In this document: one piece after another, positions 12,760 to 25,500 of the stretch
Layout of the letters: each line of letters begins with the position of its first letter
Numbering within the stretch: the stretch's first letter is position 1
From: Chlorella sorokiniana
Taxonomy: Eukaryota > Chlorophyta > Trebouxiophyceae > Chlorellales > Chlorellaceae
Reading direction: 5' to 3'
NCBI GenBank assembly: GCA_025917655.1
Contig: CP084616.1
Location: 2,031,292-2,095,291, forward strand
DNA: 64,000 bases
Position numbers and translations under genes: made by a program
Notes under the pieces: generated by a model
Seen by the model: the letters and a program-made list of their open reading frames with translations, nothing else
The model's database searches: none
What the model was told of the DNA's origin: nothing

Positions 12760-13881
12760 ATGGGCATCAAGGATGCAGCAGTAATGCAACAGGGACCGCC
12801 CAGCACGCCACCACCCGCCACCAGCGCCGCTGCTGGCAGCGTCTTCAGGGTGCTGTACATGATCTACTCCAGCTATCTGTCAGGCAAGACACATACTTGC
12901 AATGCGCCAGATATGGCTCAGTCATGTTTACCAACGGCTATCTTCAGCCGGATGTGCATCTTGCAGCGCAAGTCGCATGTCACTGCGTGGCAGGGTTTCA
13001 CCTTGTGCCGGCGCCAGCAGTATCACAAAGCATACGCCCGCTGTCTTGCAGGCCCAGTGTCACTGCTAGTGCCGCGGCACACCCGTGATGCCCTTTTCCA
13101 GGTACAGTCGCGGTTTTGGCATGGTTTCCAAAGCACGCAAATCCCGAAAGCGTTAGCAATCGCCTGTGCTTGCCAGGCTGTTGTTTTTGTTTTGTTTTTG
13201 CAGCTTGGCATGGTAACCTGCTGCATTCCTTGATCCCACCTGCAGTTGCTTTGTGACCTGCGCGCCAACAGTCTGAAAGACGGACGTTTTCTCATGCGAC
13301 ACGCCCGCGCTTTGATGCCTCACACGGCGCATGGCTGGCTGGTGCGATTTGCTGCTTGTACCAGCTTGGTTCTTGCATGCTAGTGAGGCACGTGCAATAG
13401 CGTTTCTTCTCCTTGATTCTGATCATCCAAGCATGTTGCGGAATTGCAGGCTTTGGGGTCTGTTTTGGGATTCAGCTTATGCGGCATAGCGTTTCTGGCG
13501 TGTACTGCGTTAGTGCTCACCATCGTCGGAATTTCGGCTTTAACGGGGCTGATACTGGCAACAGGTTGGTGGATTTGCCCAGCAATCTCACTCGAGTTCA
13601 TGGTGTAATGACTGGCTTTTTAAGTTGTGCAGGGATGCTGATCGGGAGCATTTTGTCCGTTTTGGCGTTCGGCCTGTTTGGCATCGCCCTTATGTCGGGG
13701 GCCGCTACACTGAGCCTGTTCATGGGTGAGCATGCATTCAGCACGCAAGGTGTTGATTTGGCAGCATCTCGCACCAACGGTCTCCTTGACTCCTTTGTTT
13801 GTGTTCGCAGCGTATACCGCGATTGCCAGCAGCTTGGCATTCTTTCGCCTAGCTGCTCGGTGGCTCTTGCGCCCGGCTTGA
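12760..13881 (+). CDS. Small membrane protein with ~70-residue hydrophobic stretch (oleosin-like layout)
   Basis: Six exons join in one frame to 182 residues: 12760-12883, 13052-13101, 13246-13341, 13450-13564, 13633-13725, 13811-13881 (TGA 13879-13881). Intron 1 would use a GC-AG donor (CAG|GCAAGA); the others are GT-AG. Residues 1-90 are polar/amphipathic (Pro/Ala-rich start, then FRVLYMIYSSYL and a basic segment). Residues ~91-160 are almost wholly Ala/Leu/Ile/Gly/Ser/Val, without charge or proline (for example VLTIVGISALTGLILAT). A short basic tail ends RWLLRPA. A ~70-residue hydrophobic core flanked by polar ends is the plan of oleosins and other lipid-droplet hairpin proteins, but the oleosin proline knot is absent, so this is a layout match only. 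A two- to four-helix ER protein is the alternative. Confidence 0.55.
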
Positions 13882-15132
13882 CACAGATAGCAACAAGCAA
13901 GCTGAAGGGCCAGCCAGCTGCTGAGCAGATAGCATCCGATGCCATGGATTGCAACACCGCGGCAGCCCTTCCCCCTATTCGTACAAAGTCACCGCGCCCC
14001 AGCTTGGATCGCAGCAGCCCTCCTACAACAACGAGCTCCCCATTGATCAATGCTTCTTCTCCTGTCGCTACACCTTCAGCTGTTCCCCCTTCATGCCCCG
14101 CTGCGGCATCGCCTACTGTACTAGCACCAAGCAGCAAGCTGCCAGGCCGGCTCTCGCAGGCAGATTCTGGCCAGGTGGATTCATCTCTTAACGGCTAGCG
14201 ACACATCGCTCTTCGCAAGCAACATAAGAAGTTGGCCGTGCACCCTTCCCAAATCACTGTGTATATTGTTCTCACCATTGTACTTTGCTAAGTTGATTTG
14301 CAAAGAAGATCCTAAAATGCGTCCGGGATGCGTACGCACCTCTAGATCTCGTCCATCAGCCTGGGGTGTTGATCTAAGATGGTGGTTGTCAGGCTGGCTG
14401 ACCACCTTTCAAGTAAGTAGCCCACATACACTGAGAGAGTTTGCCAGCACGAGCGACAGCAACAACTGCAACACCACACTTTGATGCTGATTAGCGGCAG
14501 ATGGATCTGCGCCGCGTGCGCCCCTCATGCACCGGTGCTAGCTGAGATCTGCAAGCCGCACATTGGCAGATGCATGCTGCACGGTTGTACGGCAGCGAAA
14601 GGTCGAGGCGCCGGGGCAAGGGCAGGTGTAAGCCACTGCTGCTTGCTGGCGCCACGAGCGCAGTGCTGGCGGACTGCTCAGTCCCCCAGCCCCCACCAGC
14701 GCCACCGCCGCCAGGAGCCAGCAACGGGTCGAGCAAGCGAATCCACGTGCAAATGACTTGCCCATCGAGTTAAGCCCCCGCTTTGCAGGCGGCAGCGAGG
14801 CGAGTGCAGGTTCTGGACCAATCTTGCGCAGCGCGCGGAGCGGATGCGTGAGTGCACACCGATTGAAACGTGGAACCTGAGGCGCATGAATCAAGCGGGC
14901 TGCCTCAGAACTTGAATGTTCTGACGTGGCGCCACCTGGTTCGAATGAAGATGCGAAAGCAGCCAGTACTCGTGCAAGTGAATTGAATTAGTTAACTGAT
15001 TATATAATAGGGCGGAAGAAGCTCCAGACTGCGAGATTCTCGGAATACTGGAAAAAGAGTGGACATGTCTGGAAGCACATAAGTTAGCGTCCCTTTGCAA
15101 CTGCGTATGGCACAGCGCCCGCAGCTGGATAG
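13882..15132. other. Intergenic region upstream of the NRPS gene
   Basis: 1.25 kb holding the 3' untranslated region of the hydrophobic-hairpin gene and the 5' region of the NRPS gene. Short open frames on both strands here are low complexity, lack supporting splice patterns and are not reported. Composition becomes AT-richer towards 14980-15010. Confidence 0.5.
14998..15010 (+). promoter_or_regulatory. TATA-like element upstream of the NRPS start
   Basis: The run GATTATATAATAG is an isolated AT-rich patch in GC-rich DNA, about 125 bp before the NRPS ATG at 15133. Position and composition fit a TATA box; no other core element was identified. Confidence 0.4.
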
Positions 15133-18100
15133 ATGGCTCCATTACCGGGGCCCAGCGGCGGCATCTTGCTCATTGAGGCCTTCCGTGCGCTGTCTGCGAG
15201 ACAGCCTGCCGCTGTGGCCTTGCGGTGGCTGGATGATGACGGCGGCGAGGTGGCCGCTCTCAGCTATGGCGAGGTGAGCTTGGGTTTGGGCGGGGGACAA
15301 ATATCTTCCTCCGAGCTCGTGCCTTCTGACCAGCCTTGCCCTTGCATCTCGCCATGGCTGCCATTCGAAGGAAACTCACCTATTTCACTGAAGCCTAGGC
15401 GCCCTGCAGCGACTCGTTGCGGCCCAGTAGCTAGGCTTTTATTAGGCATGGATGACGCATGTGACCCATTGCTGTCGGCGGCTCACCCACACCCCGTCTG
15501 CCGACCTGTGCGGGGCTCACCTTGCTGCCATGGTCTCATCCCCTGCACCCGCACTGCAGCTGGAGTCCCAGGTTGCGGCGGTGGCCGAGTGGCTGACAAA
15601 GACGCTTTGCCTGAAGGCCGGCGACCGCGTTATTCTTAGCTTCCCGCCAGGTCTCAAGTTCCTGGTGGCCTTCCTATCATGTTTGGCCGCAGGCATCATC
15701 GCGGGTGGGTGCCGCGCCATGCGGTTATGCCTGCAGTCTCATCTGGTCTTCTTGCCAAGCTTACAGCTTCTGCAGCAGCAATCAGCAAGCAAATGACAGA
15801 CGCCTGATGTGTCATTTGAGCTAATGGCCTCTTCAATCCCCCGAACCAGTGCATTACCCAGCTTCAAACAGGCTGGTCTCTAACGGTATCCTCTTCACTT
15901 CCGATCTGCAGTGCCGGTGTACCCTCCAAGCCCAGCAACGTTCAAGAAGGACTCTGCGCGGCTGGCGCTCATAGCCAAGACGTCGGGCACCTCCATTGCT
16001 CTCACCTCTGGGGACTATCACCTGATTGTGACAGGTAATTGCTTGTGACATGCAACCCTCGGACGCCCCTGCCTGGTTTCATGCCTTCCTGGAAGCAGAA
16101 GCTGCTGTTTTTGCAGCCTGAGAACTTCTTTGTCAGCTCCTGTATGGTCAGCCCCCCAGGCTCGCACACGGAATGCAGTCATGCGGCTCTTTGCTGCTGC
16201 TGCTGGCTGCCTTGCACACAATTGAGCAGCCGCTGTGCGCCCGTGAGGGCAACTTTATCCGCTTCTGCGATTGGTCCCCCTCACCCACCCACTCACACCA
16301 CTTTGCAGGTCTTAAATGGAAGAGCTTCTTCACAGGCGGCGGCGGTGGGGCGGGCAGCTTGAAATGGAAGGCAGTTCCGGATAGCCTGTTCAAAGCAGGG
16401 AAGGTGGGTCGTCCTGCCGTCCAAATCATACTTCCTGTGTCCTGCTGCAGCTCTTCAAGCCTAAGCGCCGCAGCGCTGCTCTACCTTACATCTCAGCGTG
16501 GCGGCACAGTGACTGTAAGCATGTGGGCTCCCTAGTGCCTGCCCACCTTCCTGCAGGGACGACGCATGAAGCCCTGCACTGTCCGCCCGGAGGCCGTGGC
16601 CTTCCTGCAGTTCACTTCCGGCTCCACCGGTGGGTGGTCGTGATGTCAGTGTGTGCCTTTCCGCCGCCGCAGCAGGAGTTGTTTTTGGCTGACGCCACAG
16701 AAGCACCATCCTTTGTTTGGAGCGCTCAGCCGGCGAAGCTCGGGAAGTAGGGCGAAGCGCTGCTCGGCTGCATGGTCCATCACACTCCTTGTGAGGTATA
16801 AACCTCGCTGCTGCCTACCCTATCCCGCTTCCTTGTCCCGCACAGGCGACCCAAAGGGCGTGATGGTGACGCACGGCAACATTGTTCACAACCTCGCCTC
16901 CATCTACATACACCTGCCGCAGCGCCCAGGGGTCACCATGATCTCATGGATGCCGCAGTACCACGGTGCAGTAGTACCGTCCATGGCAGCCTGCCTGTTG
17001 CTGTTGCTGTGATTCTGTCGCTGTGGGCATGCCCCTGCGGCATGCGCTGGCACGCTGCAGCGCCTGCGGTTGCTGGTGGCTTGGTCTCAGCTGCTGTTGA
17101 TGTCCCGCCTTACTGCCACCCCCTGCAGATTTTGGCCTTATAGTGATGATGCTGCTGCCCCTGTGAGCGTGGCCGGGCTGCTGCATGTGTCAGTCGGATG
17201 CGGCTGCTGCTGCTGCTGCTGCTGCTCCAGCTCCTCTTGCCGGCAGCCTTCTGCCGTTCCCGCCTGGTTGTTCCCCGCAATGCCGCCATCCCGCTGGCGC
17301 CGTGGCCGCGCCCCCTCCTCACCTGTCGGCGTGCGCCACCCTCTCCCCTCGTCCCCCTGCGAACGCAGGTATGTGGGCTACAACACAGTGGTCATGTCCC
17401 CCTTTGCCTTCCTCAAGGACCCCCTGTCTGGCTGCGCACCATCACCAAGTACCGCGGCGAGATCACGGCGGCCCCCAACTTCGCCTTCACCCGCTGCGTG
17501 CTGGCCTGGCAGCGCATGCCCGCCGAGCGCCGCCCCCACCTCGACCTCTCCTCCCTCGTGTTCGCTTGCAACGCCGCGGAGCCCATCCGCCCGGCCACCC
17601 TGGCCGACTTCCAGGCGACGTTTGGGCCGCTGGGCTTCTCAACCACCGCCATGTGCCCCGCCTACGGCCTGGCGGAGCACGTGGTGTATGCCGGCACCAT
17701 GGCTGCCCGCCCGCACCAGCCGACAGTGATTGACCCGGACACCGGCTTTGTGGCGTGCGCTGTGGTGGGGTCGAACTCGGACATTGACCTGCAGCTGATG
17801 AGCTTCGGCGGCGACGAGGAGGGTGCGGCCCCCTCCCCCGTGCCGCCCGGAGCCACAGGTGGGTTGGGTTGGCAGCAAGAGGCGGTGCTCACAGTCAGCC
17901 TTCTTGATGCAGATGGTGGGCGCTGGGCGGTGCCTTCCGCGGCTGGCATGGGGTTGCCGGCCAGCGCAGCCTGTTTCGCTCTGCATGGGCCACATAACCG
18001 CCAGCACCCTGCACGCAACACACTCTGCTCAGCCGCCGCCCACCCTGCCTGCCGCAGGCGAGGTCTGGCTGAGTTCTCCCTCCAGTGCTGCCGGCTACTG

Positions 18101-19567
18101 TGAGTGTCCTACCGCTGCTGCAGCGGTGCCAGGCTGTGCTGCAGCCCCCTTGCTGCAAGTCATGCCCTGCCGCCCGCATCGCCTCCTGCTGCGCACGTCC
18201 CATTGCAAGTACGTCGACCTGCCTGTTCTGCGGCTGCTGCCCCTTGCAGGGGCCCGGCCCGACGTCACAAAGGACACCTTCCAAAACGAGTACCAGGGCC
18301 GCCAGTACCTGCGCACTGGGTGAGCCGCGCCGGGCGCTGCTGCTGCTTCTGCACACTGCACACACCGTCACAGTGATGCAGTCATGGCTGGCCAGCGACA
18401 CCTGGCCCCGTGCGCCTGCACAGTTGGAGGCCGGCGCCAACCCGCACATTCGGGCAGCGCTGCCCTGCTCACGCTTCTTGCGGCGGCTGCGCCCTTCATC
18501 TTTGGCAACACTCTAGATCATCCTTCTTCATCTCACCGCAGGGACCTTGCGTACATCAAGGATGGCCTGCTGTACATCACGGGCCGCCTGAAGGACGTCA
18601 TCATCGTCGGCGGCCGCAACCTGTACCCCCAGGTGGGCTACCGCTGCCGTGCTGGCTGCCTGGGCGTTGGGGCAGCGCTGCCAAGCAGCGTCCAGCGTTC
18701 CTGCTGCGCCAGCAGGCTGGGGCCTGCTCCATGCTGTCCTGCCTGCAGCAGCAGTGTGCCAGCCGCATGAACAACAGCGCCTCGTGCGGGGGAGGTGGCA
18801 GGCCAGGCCCAGCACACCAGCAGCCTGCGCTGCAGCCCGTGATGCGCGCACCCTTTGCATGAGCTGCTCCCACTCACACTCGTGTCCTCCCCATTCCCTC
18901 CCCGCCACAGGATGTGGAGGTGACGGTTGAGGCGGTCAGCAAGGAGATCCGCCCAGGCTGCGTGGCCGCTTTCCAGCTGCAGACCGGGCTGGGGCGCGGT
19001 GATGCCGGGTCCGCCGCCGCGACGGCACCAGACCAGATCGGCATTGTGGCCGAAGTGCGCTCCGCCAAGCTGGACGCGGCCACGCTCAACGCCCTGTTTG
19101 CGGGCATTCGCCAGGCGGTGACGGCGGAGCACGGCCTCACCGTCGCGCGCATTGCGATTGTGAAGGCCCGCACCATCCCCAAGACGGTGGGCAGGATCCT
19201 GTTCTGCGCTGGGGAGGGTGGCAACAGGGGCACAAGCCGCCAGGGTGCATGCAGGGCGGCGCCCAGCCGGCTCGCCGCCCTCCCGCTTCAGCCATGATTG
19301 CACACAGCAGTGCGAGTCAGCCAGCCACTGCCCCTGCACACAGCAGTGCGAGTCAGCCAGCCACTGCCCCCTGCGGCCGCGACCCTGCGCACAGATCTGC
19401 CGCTTGTTTCCATCTACTCAAGGCTGCGCTGCCTGCTCCCCTGCTCCGCCTGCAGACTTCAGGTAAGATCCGGCGCTCCACTTGCAAGGACCTGCTGCTG
19501 AGCGGCGGCAAGCTGGAGATCATCCCCGGCGGCGCGTTTGACGCCGCGGATGCCAAGCAGGCTGCGG
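15133..19567 (+). other. NRPS loading domain: fatty-acyl-AMP ligase (FAAL)-like
   Basis: Would adenylate a fatty acid and pass it to T0. Exons: 15133-15273, 15560-15704, 15912-16034, 16309-16403, 16557-16629, 16846-16965, 17129-17162, 17369-17858, 18058-18101, 18250-18319, 18542-18632, 18911-19186, 19456-19567. Splice phases agree throughout. FAAL features: [29 protein letters not shown] followed by a hydrophobic run, then [16 protein letters not shown] (the FAAL-type YR..T..PNFA signature), [44 protein letters not shown] and [12 protein letters not shown] with the catalytic Lys. One G appears lost at about 17428. FAALs differ from acyl-CoA ligases by an insertion I did not delimit, so a CoA-ligase activity is not excluded. 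Its introns do not match those of the A domains, so it was probably acquired separately. Confidence 0.8.
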
Positions 19568-22500
19568 GTGGGTTGGCGCGCTGCTGGCACTGTGGTGACT
19601 GCGTTGTGCTGGCTCCATGCCTGGCATCTTAGAGATGGGAAATATGGAAAGAATTTGAGACCCTGCCAGCTTGCCTACCAGCGATACGCTGCCCTGCACA
19701 GCTTGCACGGCAGCGGCGCAAGTGCCCGCCCACGGCCGGCCACGCTGCGCTCGACACACCCTTGTCCACCCGCGTCTCGTCGCTTGCTTGCAGAGATTGC
19801 CGGGATGGGCGCCGAGTGGCGGCCGCCGACGGCCGAGGAGGCGGCGGCTGCGCGCGCGCCCTCTGCGCGCAACCTGCTGCCATCCGACGCCAGCCCCGCC
19901 GACCGGATGCGTGCTGAGCTGGCAGACATCATCAGCGGCGCCACCGGCATCCCGCTGGGCCAGCTTGCCCCGGACGCTCCGCTGGCCGAGCTGGGGGTCG
20001 GCTCGCTTCAGGCGCTGCAGATTGTGGGCGAGGTGCAGGAGCGGTACGGCGTGGCGCTGGACCCCACCCTCTGGTTCGAGGGGCTCACGCTGCAGCAGAT
20101 GGTCGACGAGACGGCAAAGCTCGCCCAGGGAGGGGCGGGCGCCGCACCGAGCGCCGACGCAGCGGCGGTTGCGGCGGCCGCGGCGGCGGCAGCCGCCGGC
20201 GACGCGCAGCCGGCGTCGTTCAACCAGGCCCAGATGTTTGTGCTGGACTCCAGGGGTGCTGGTGCCTCCCTCAACATCCCCTTTGCCCTGGATTTGAGGG
20301 GGCAGCTGCACCTAGGGGCCTTGCTCAAGGCACTGGACGCCCTGACCGCCCGCCACGACGCTCTGCGCGCCCACTTCACCGTGCGCGACGGCGCCCCGCT
20401 GTCGTCTATGCACCCGTGCCCCCCGTCTCCCGGCGCCTTTGCGCCGCGCCTGGTGCGTGCGCCGCTGCCAGACGGCGGCGACGCCGCAGTGGCGGCGGCG
20501 ATTGGGGCGGAGGCCACGCGGCCCTTCAGCCTGCTGGACGGCCCCCTGCTGCGCCTGCTGCTGCTGGAGAGCCCCCAGCGCAACGTCCTGGTCGTCACCA
20601 CACACCACGCCATCTCCGACGGCTGGTCAGGTGGGCAGGGCATTGCTGGGGGATGCACGTTGCTTCAAGCCCCGTAGCTTGCAGAACAGCAGCTGCGGGG
20701 GCGTTGCTGTGCAGCTTGCTGTGGGGCCACGGCTGGGTGAGCCATGGTTTCCGTCGCCCGCGCTGCCTCAGGTGGCTGCTCCTGGGTCTGCGCCGCATGC
20801 CTCCACACCCCGCCCCCTGCCGCCCCTCTGCCCCTGCTACTTGCAGTGCGCGTGCTGATGAACGACCTTGCGGCTGCCTACTCTGCTTTTGTGCGTGGGG
20901 AGGAGCCATCGCTGCCGCCCTTGCCTGCCACCTATGCTGCCTACGCGACCTGGCAGCACCAGCAGGCGAAGCAGGGTGCCTGGGACGCTGACCTGGACTA
21001 CTGGCGCGGCCGCCTGCTGGGCGCGCCGAGCCACCTGGCCCTGCCGTACCGCAAGGCGGGAGCGAGCGGCAGCGCCGCAGCCGCAGGCGCCGGCGCCTTC
21101 GTGCCGCTCTTCCTGCCAAAGGAGGTGGTGGCAGGCCTGTCTGCGCTGGCCGGCCGCGCTGGAACCACGCTGTTCAGCGTGCTGGCGGCAGCGGTGTCGG
21201 CGCTGCTCATGCGCTATGCCGACCAGGACGACGTGACGCTCGGCATTCCGTTTTCGGGGCGTGAGGCCGGTCCGGCGCCCCTGCTGCGCCAGGTCGGCTA
21301 CTACGTCAACACCCTGGTGCTGCGCTTGGCCGCCGACCCGGCGCAGCCCTTTGACGAGCTGGTGGCGGCGGCCAAGGCCGAGGTGCAGGCCGCCACCTCG
21401 CACGGCGGCGTGCCCTTCCAGCAGGTGGCCACGCGGGCGGCGCCCGCGGCTCGCAGCCCTTCCAGGTGAGCTTTATGAAGCGCTGCTGTTGAGCCCTTTG
21501 CTGGCTGCCACGCCTGGCCCCAGCTGGCGTGGATTGCAGGCGCCGCGTGGCGGATCCACGCACGCCTGTGGTCAGGTGGCATCCGATTGCTGCACTAGCG
21601 GCAGCTATTTTGCTACGTGTGCTCGTGTTGGTTCAACTCACATATCCAGTGGGCTGGCTCCTGAATGGTTTGCTCTGCTCCTCACCCCGCAGGTCTACCT
21701 TGTGCACCAGGACTACCGCCTGCTGCAGGTGGCGCCCTTCGATGGCCTCGAGGTGTGCGCTTGCTGCAGCGCCGCGCTGTTGCCGCCCACGGCTCGCGTT
21801 GGCTGCTGGCAGTGCCGTCTGCACTGCCCACGGCTCAGCAACATCGCTGCCCTGTCCTTTGCATCGCATAACCTGCCCTCCCGGGCGCTTATCTGGCTTG
21901 CCCGCGCCTTCTGCTCAACATTCTGCCCGTGCCGGCACAAGCCTCGTCATTTCTGTCCGTTTTTTCGGCAGATTCACTTTTATACTTTTGCCCCACCCCT
22001 CGTGGCAGGTGGAGCCCATCCTGGACATTGACCTGGGCGCCTCCCAGTTTGACGCCACCTTCGAGCTGCTTTCCACCCCTGAGGGAGAAGTCAAGGTGGG
22101 CAGACAGCTGCAGCTTGCTCGTCGTGGTTGGAGGCTGCTGCAGGCTGGCGTTCATGCCGCACTTGCTGCTTACAACGCCCTGCACGGCAGCGTGCACCGT
22201 CCTGCCCTGCGCCCTGCTTTGAGCCTAGTGTTTGATCCCTCAGTCGCATGCTTGACACTCTCTGAAGGGCCGTCTGGTGTACAACAGTGACAAGCTGGCA
22301 GCGCCTACTATGGAGGCCATGGCTGCAGCCATGGCCGCGCTATGTGAGGCTGCCGCCGCGGCTCCTCCACCCCGTTGGCAGCGCTGCCGCTGCTGGGAGG
22401 CGCATCCCGCGCCTCTCTGGCAACCCTTTCCGCCGCTCCTTACCGCGAGGACTACCTGCAAGCGCCTGCGGTGCACCTGGCGTTCCAGCAGCATGCCGCA

Positions 22501-25500
22501 CGCAGCCCCAGCGCCCCCTGCCTCATCTTCGAGGGGGAGACGCTGAATTACGGCGAGGTGGAGCGCTGCGCCAACCTGCTGGCGCACACGCTGACTGGGA
22601 TGGGCGTTGGGCGCGGCACGCCCGTGGGCCTGATGCTGGACCGCTCCTTTGAGCTGGTCATCGCCATGCTGGCGGCCATGAAGGTGGGGCTGTGGCCGTG
22701 TGACGTGGTGTGAAGCTTGTGTTTGGGCTGGCCTTGCTGCACCCTTGTTCCAATCGTCTCACGCCTTTGTGCTGCTGCAGGCCGGAGGCTGCTACGTGCC
22801 CCTTGACCCCGAGTACCCCGATGAGCGTCTTGCTGGCTACATGGAGGACTCCAAGGCAGCGGTGCTGCTCACCCAGCAGGCTCACGCTGATCGCGCTGCC
22901 AAGCTGGGCGGGGAGGCCGCCACGTGGAAGGTGAGTGGCCACTGAGCCCATCGGTGCTGACGCTGCATTGCCACACGCTGTCCGTGTGTGTGTGGCACCT
23001 GCTGCGCTGCGCTGATGGCGCCCCTGCTCTACAATGCGAACTGCCTCATTCCGGGCAGGCTCTTCACAACTTGCCGCATTCTCCACCATCGCCCCCTGCA
23101 GACTCTCCTGTTGGACTCCTTCTGGGACCGCCCCTCCACCAACGGGTCGACTGCGCCGCCCGTGGTGGCGGGCGCCTCCCAGAGGACGCCGCCTACATCG
23201 AGTTCACCTCTGGCTCCACTGGCCGCCCCAAGGGCGTCGTCATCTCCCACAGGGCCCTGGCCGACTTCCTGTGGTGAGGCTGCGCCGGCCTGGGGCGGGG
23301 CATGCCAGAAGGGGGAAGGGCCCAGGCGCTGGCCATGGCTGCCATGCGCTCCTGCTCATCGCTGGGCACTCCCCTCTCCCAAATTGAGCGGTGGCTGCCT
23401 GCCTGCCTGCCTGCACCTGGCTTTTGACCGGCGCTCTGCCGCTCGCTGCCCCCCGCTTCGCAGCTGGGCGCGTGACACTTGGGAGCTTGGGCCCACAGAC
23501 GCCTCCCTGCTGCTCATCTCCAGTGCGCTGCGCTGCTGCCTGCTGGCCCATGCTTGCTTGCGGGCTGCCTGCATGTTTGCCTGTTCCTGTCTCACTTGCT
23601 GGCAGCACCGCCAACTGCGGCGTCGGTGAAACCATACGTGCTTGCAGCGGGACGCGTGCCAGCCTACCTGCTGTCACCGTGCTCGCTCTTGCCAGTCGTA
23701 TGTGCTATCTCCCTACACCCACTGCAGTCCAGTTCGACCCGCACGTTGCCTGCACCTTTGTGCCGCTGTTTGTGGGTGGGCGCCTGGTCATCCCGCGCCC
23801 GGGTGGCCAGTCGTCTGCCGACTACATCATGGGGCTGGTGGCCGACCATGGCGTGTCCTTCCTGCCCTCTGTGCCCACCTTTGGCTGGGAGCACTTCAAG
23901 AATCGGTGGGTGCTGTCTGTTGCGGCTGCGCGCGCGCTCATAGACCCGCAAGCATGCATACCTTTTACATGGCTGCTCCTGCTGCGTGTCCACCATCTCC
24001 ACGCTGGTATGCTGCTTGGACGCCCATCTGCCTGCCTCGCTGTTGCTGCCATGGAGCGCTGAACATGCTGGTGCTCCCCACTAGGCACGCGTCTCGCTGC
24101 GACAAGCTGAAGGCCTACCTGTTTGGCGGGGAGCCCCTGCCGCCTGAGCTTGTGGGCGTGGTCCAGAACGCGGCAAGTCTCGCTGGCTGTCTGCTGCAAG
24201 TCGCTGCAGATGGTTGCCATCATTTGCAGCCTGCCAAGCCGTAGATGACCTCAATTGCCGCCTGCCCTCCGGTCATCGCTGCTTTCAGAGGCAGTTTGGG
24301 GTTGTGTGCGCGAGGAGCTCCTGCCCCGCTGCCGTGCCTTGACTGATCGCCGTCGTCAGATGATTGTCCCCCTTTGCCCTTCCCGCAGACGCCGCAGGCG
24401 CTGCCGTCCCACAACGTGTACGGCCCCACAGAGGCCACCATCCTGATTACGATGGGGGTCTTCACAGAGGACAATGTGGGCAACGGCATCCACGTGGGCC
24501 GCCCCAACACCAACGCCCACACCTACATCGTCGACCGCTCGATGCGCCCCGTGCCGCCCGGGGTGCCCGGCGAGCTGCTGCTGAGCGGGCCCCGCCTGGC
24601 GGGCGGTTACGTGGGCAGGGAGGACCTCACGGCCGACAAGTTTGTGCCCAACCCGTGCTTGGAGCTGCTGGCGAGCAGCATCCCGGCGGGGATGAAGCAG
24701 CACTATGGGATGGCGTACCGCACAGGTGGGCTCGACAGCGGTGCAGCGGGATGTGTATTGCCTGGGACCTGCCGTCGACCCAAGGCATGCGCATCTGAGT
24801 CTGCTTCGTTGATTTGGCGACGAGCATGCGTGACGCCTGCCGTCTTTTTGTGGCCCAGCGCTTGGCGTGACTTGGCCGCTATTTGGGGCCCAACCGCTGC
24901 AGGTGACTTGGTGCGCTGGCGCCCGACGGCAACCTGGACTTCTTGGGGCGCATCGACCGGCAGGTCAAGGTCAACGGCGTGCGCATCGAGCTGGGCGAGG
25001 TTGAGGCCGCCCTGGGCAGCGCACAGGGTGAGCCTGCTCTTGTTCCAGCTCGCGACTGCAAGGCTTCGACGCACCCACCGCTTGGTTGCCGCTTGCTGCC
25101 TTGCATGTATAGCCAGGTGGCGACGCACGTCAGCTGCATGTAGCTGTGCTTGCCCATCTCAACTGACGCACCGCACACACAACCACTTCTGCCATCCCAT
25201 CCACTCCCACCCTCTTCTCACTGCCACTGGCTCCATCCATGCGCAGGCGTGGACCAGGCAGTGGCCACCGCCGTGCTGGACCCGGGCATCGGCGCCAAGC
25301 GCCTGGTGGGCTACGTTGTGGCGGCTGGCGTGGCCCCCGCCGCTGTGGTGGCCCACTGCCGCTCCCTGCTGGTCCCCGCCATGGTCCCCTCCGCAATCGT
25401 GGCCCTGGACAGCTTCCCACTGCTGCCCAACGGCAAGATTGACATGAACGGGCTGCCGCTGCCCGATTGGGGCAGCCTGCAAGAGGAGGAGGTTGAGTAT

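Noticed and set aside
14491-14894. Small minus-strand frames between the hairpin gene and the NRPS
   Set aside because: Gly/Ala low complexity, no start or splice context; treated as intergenic.
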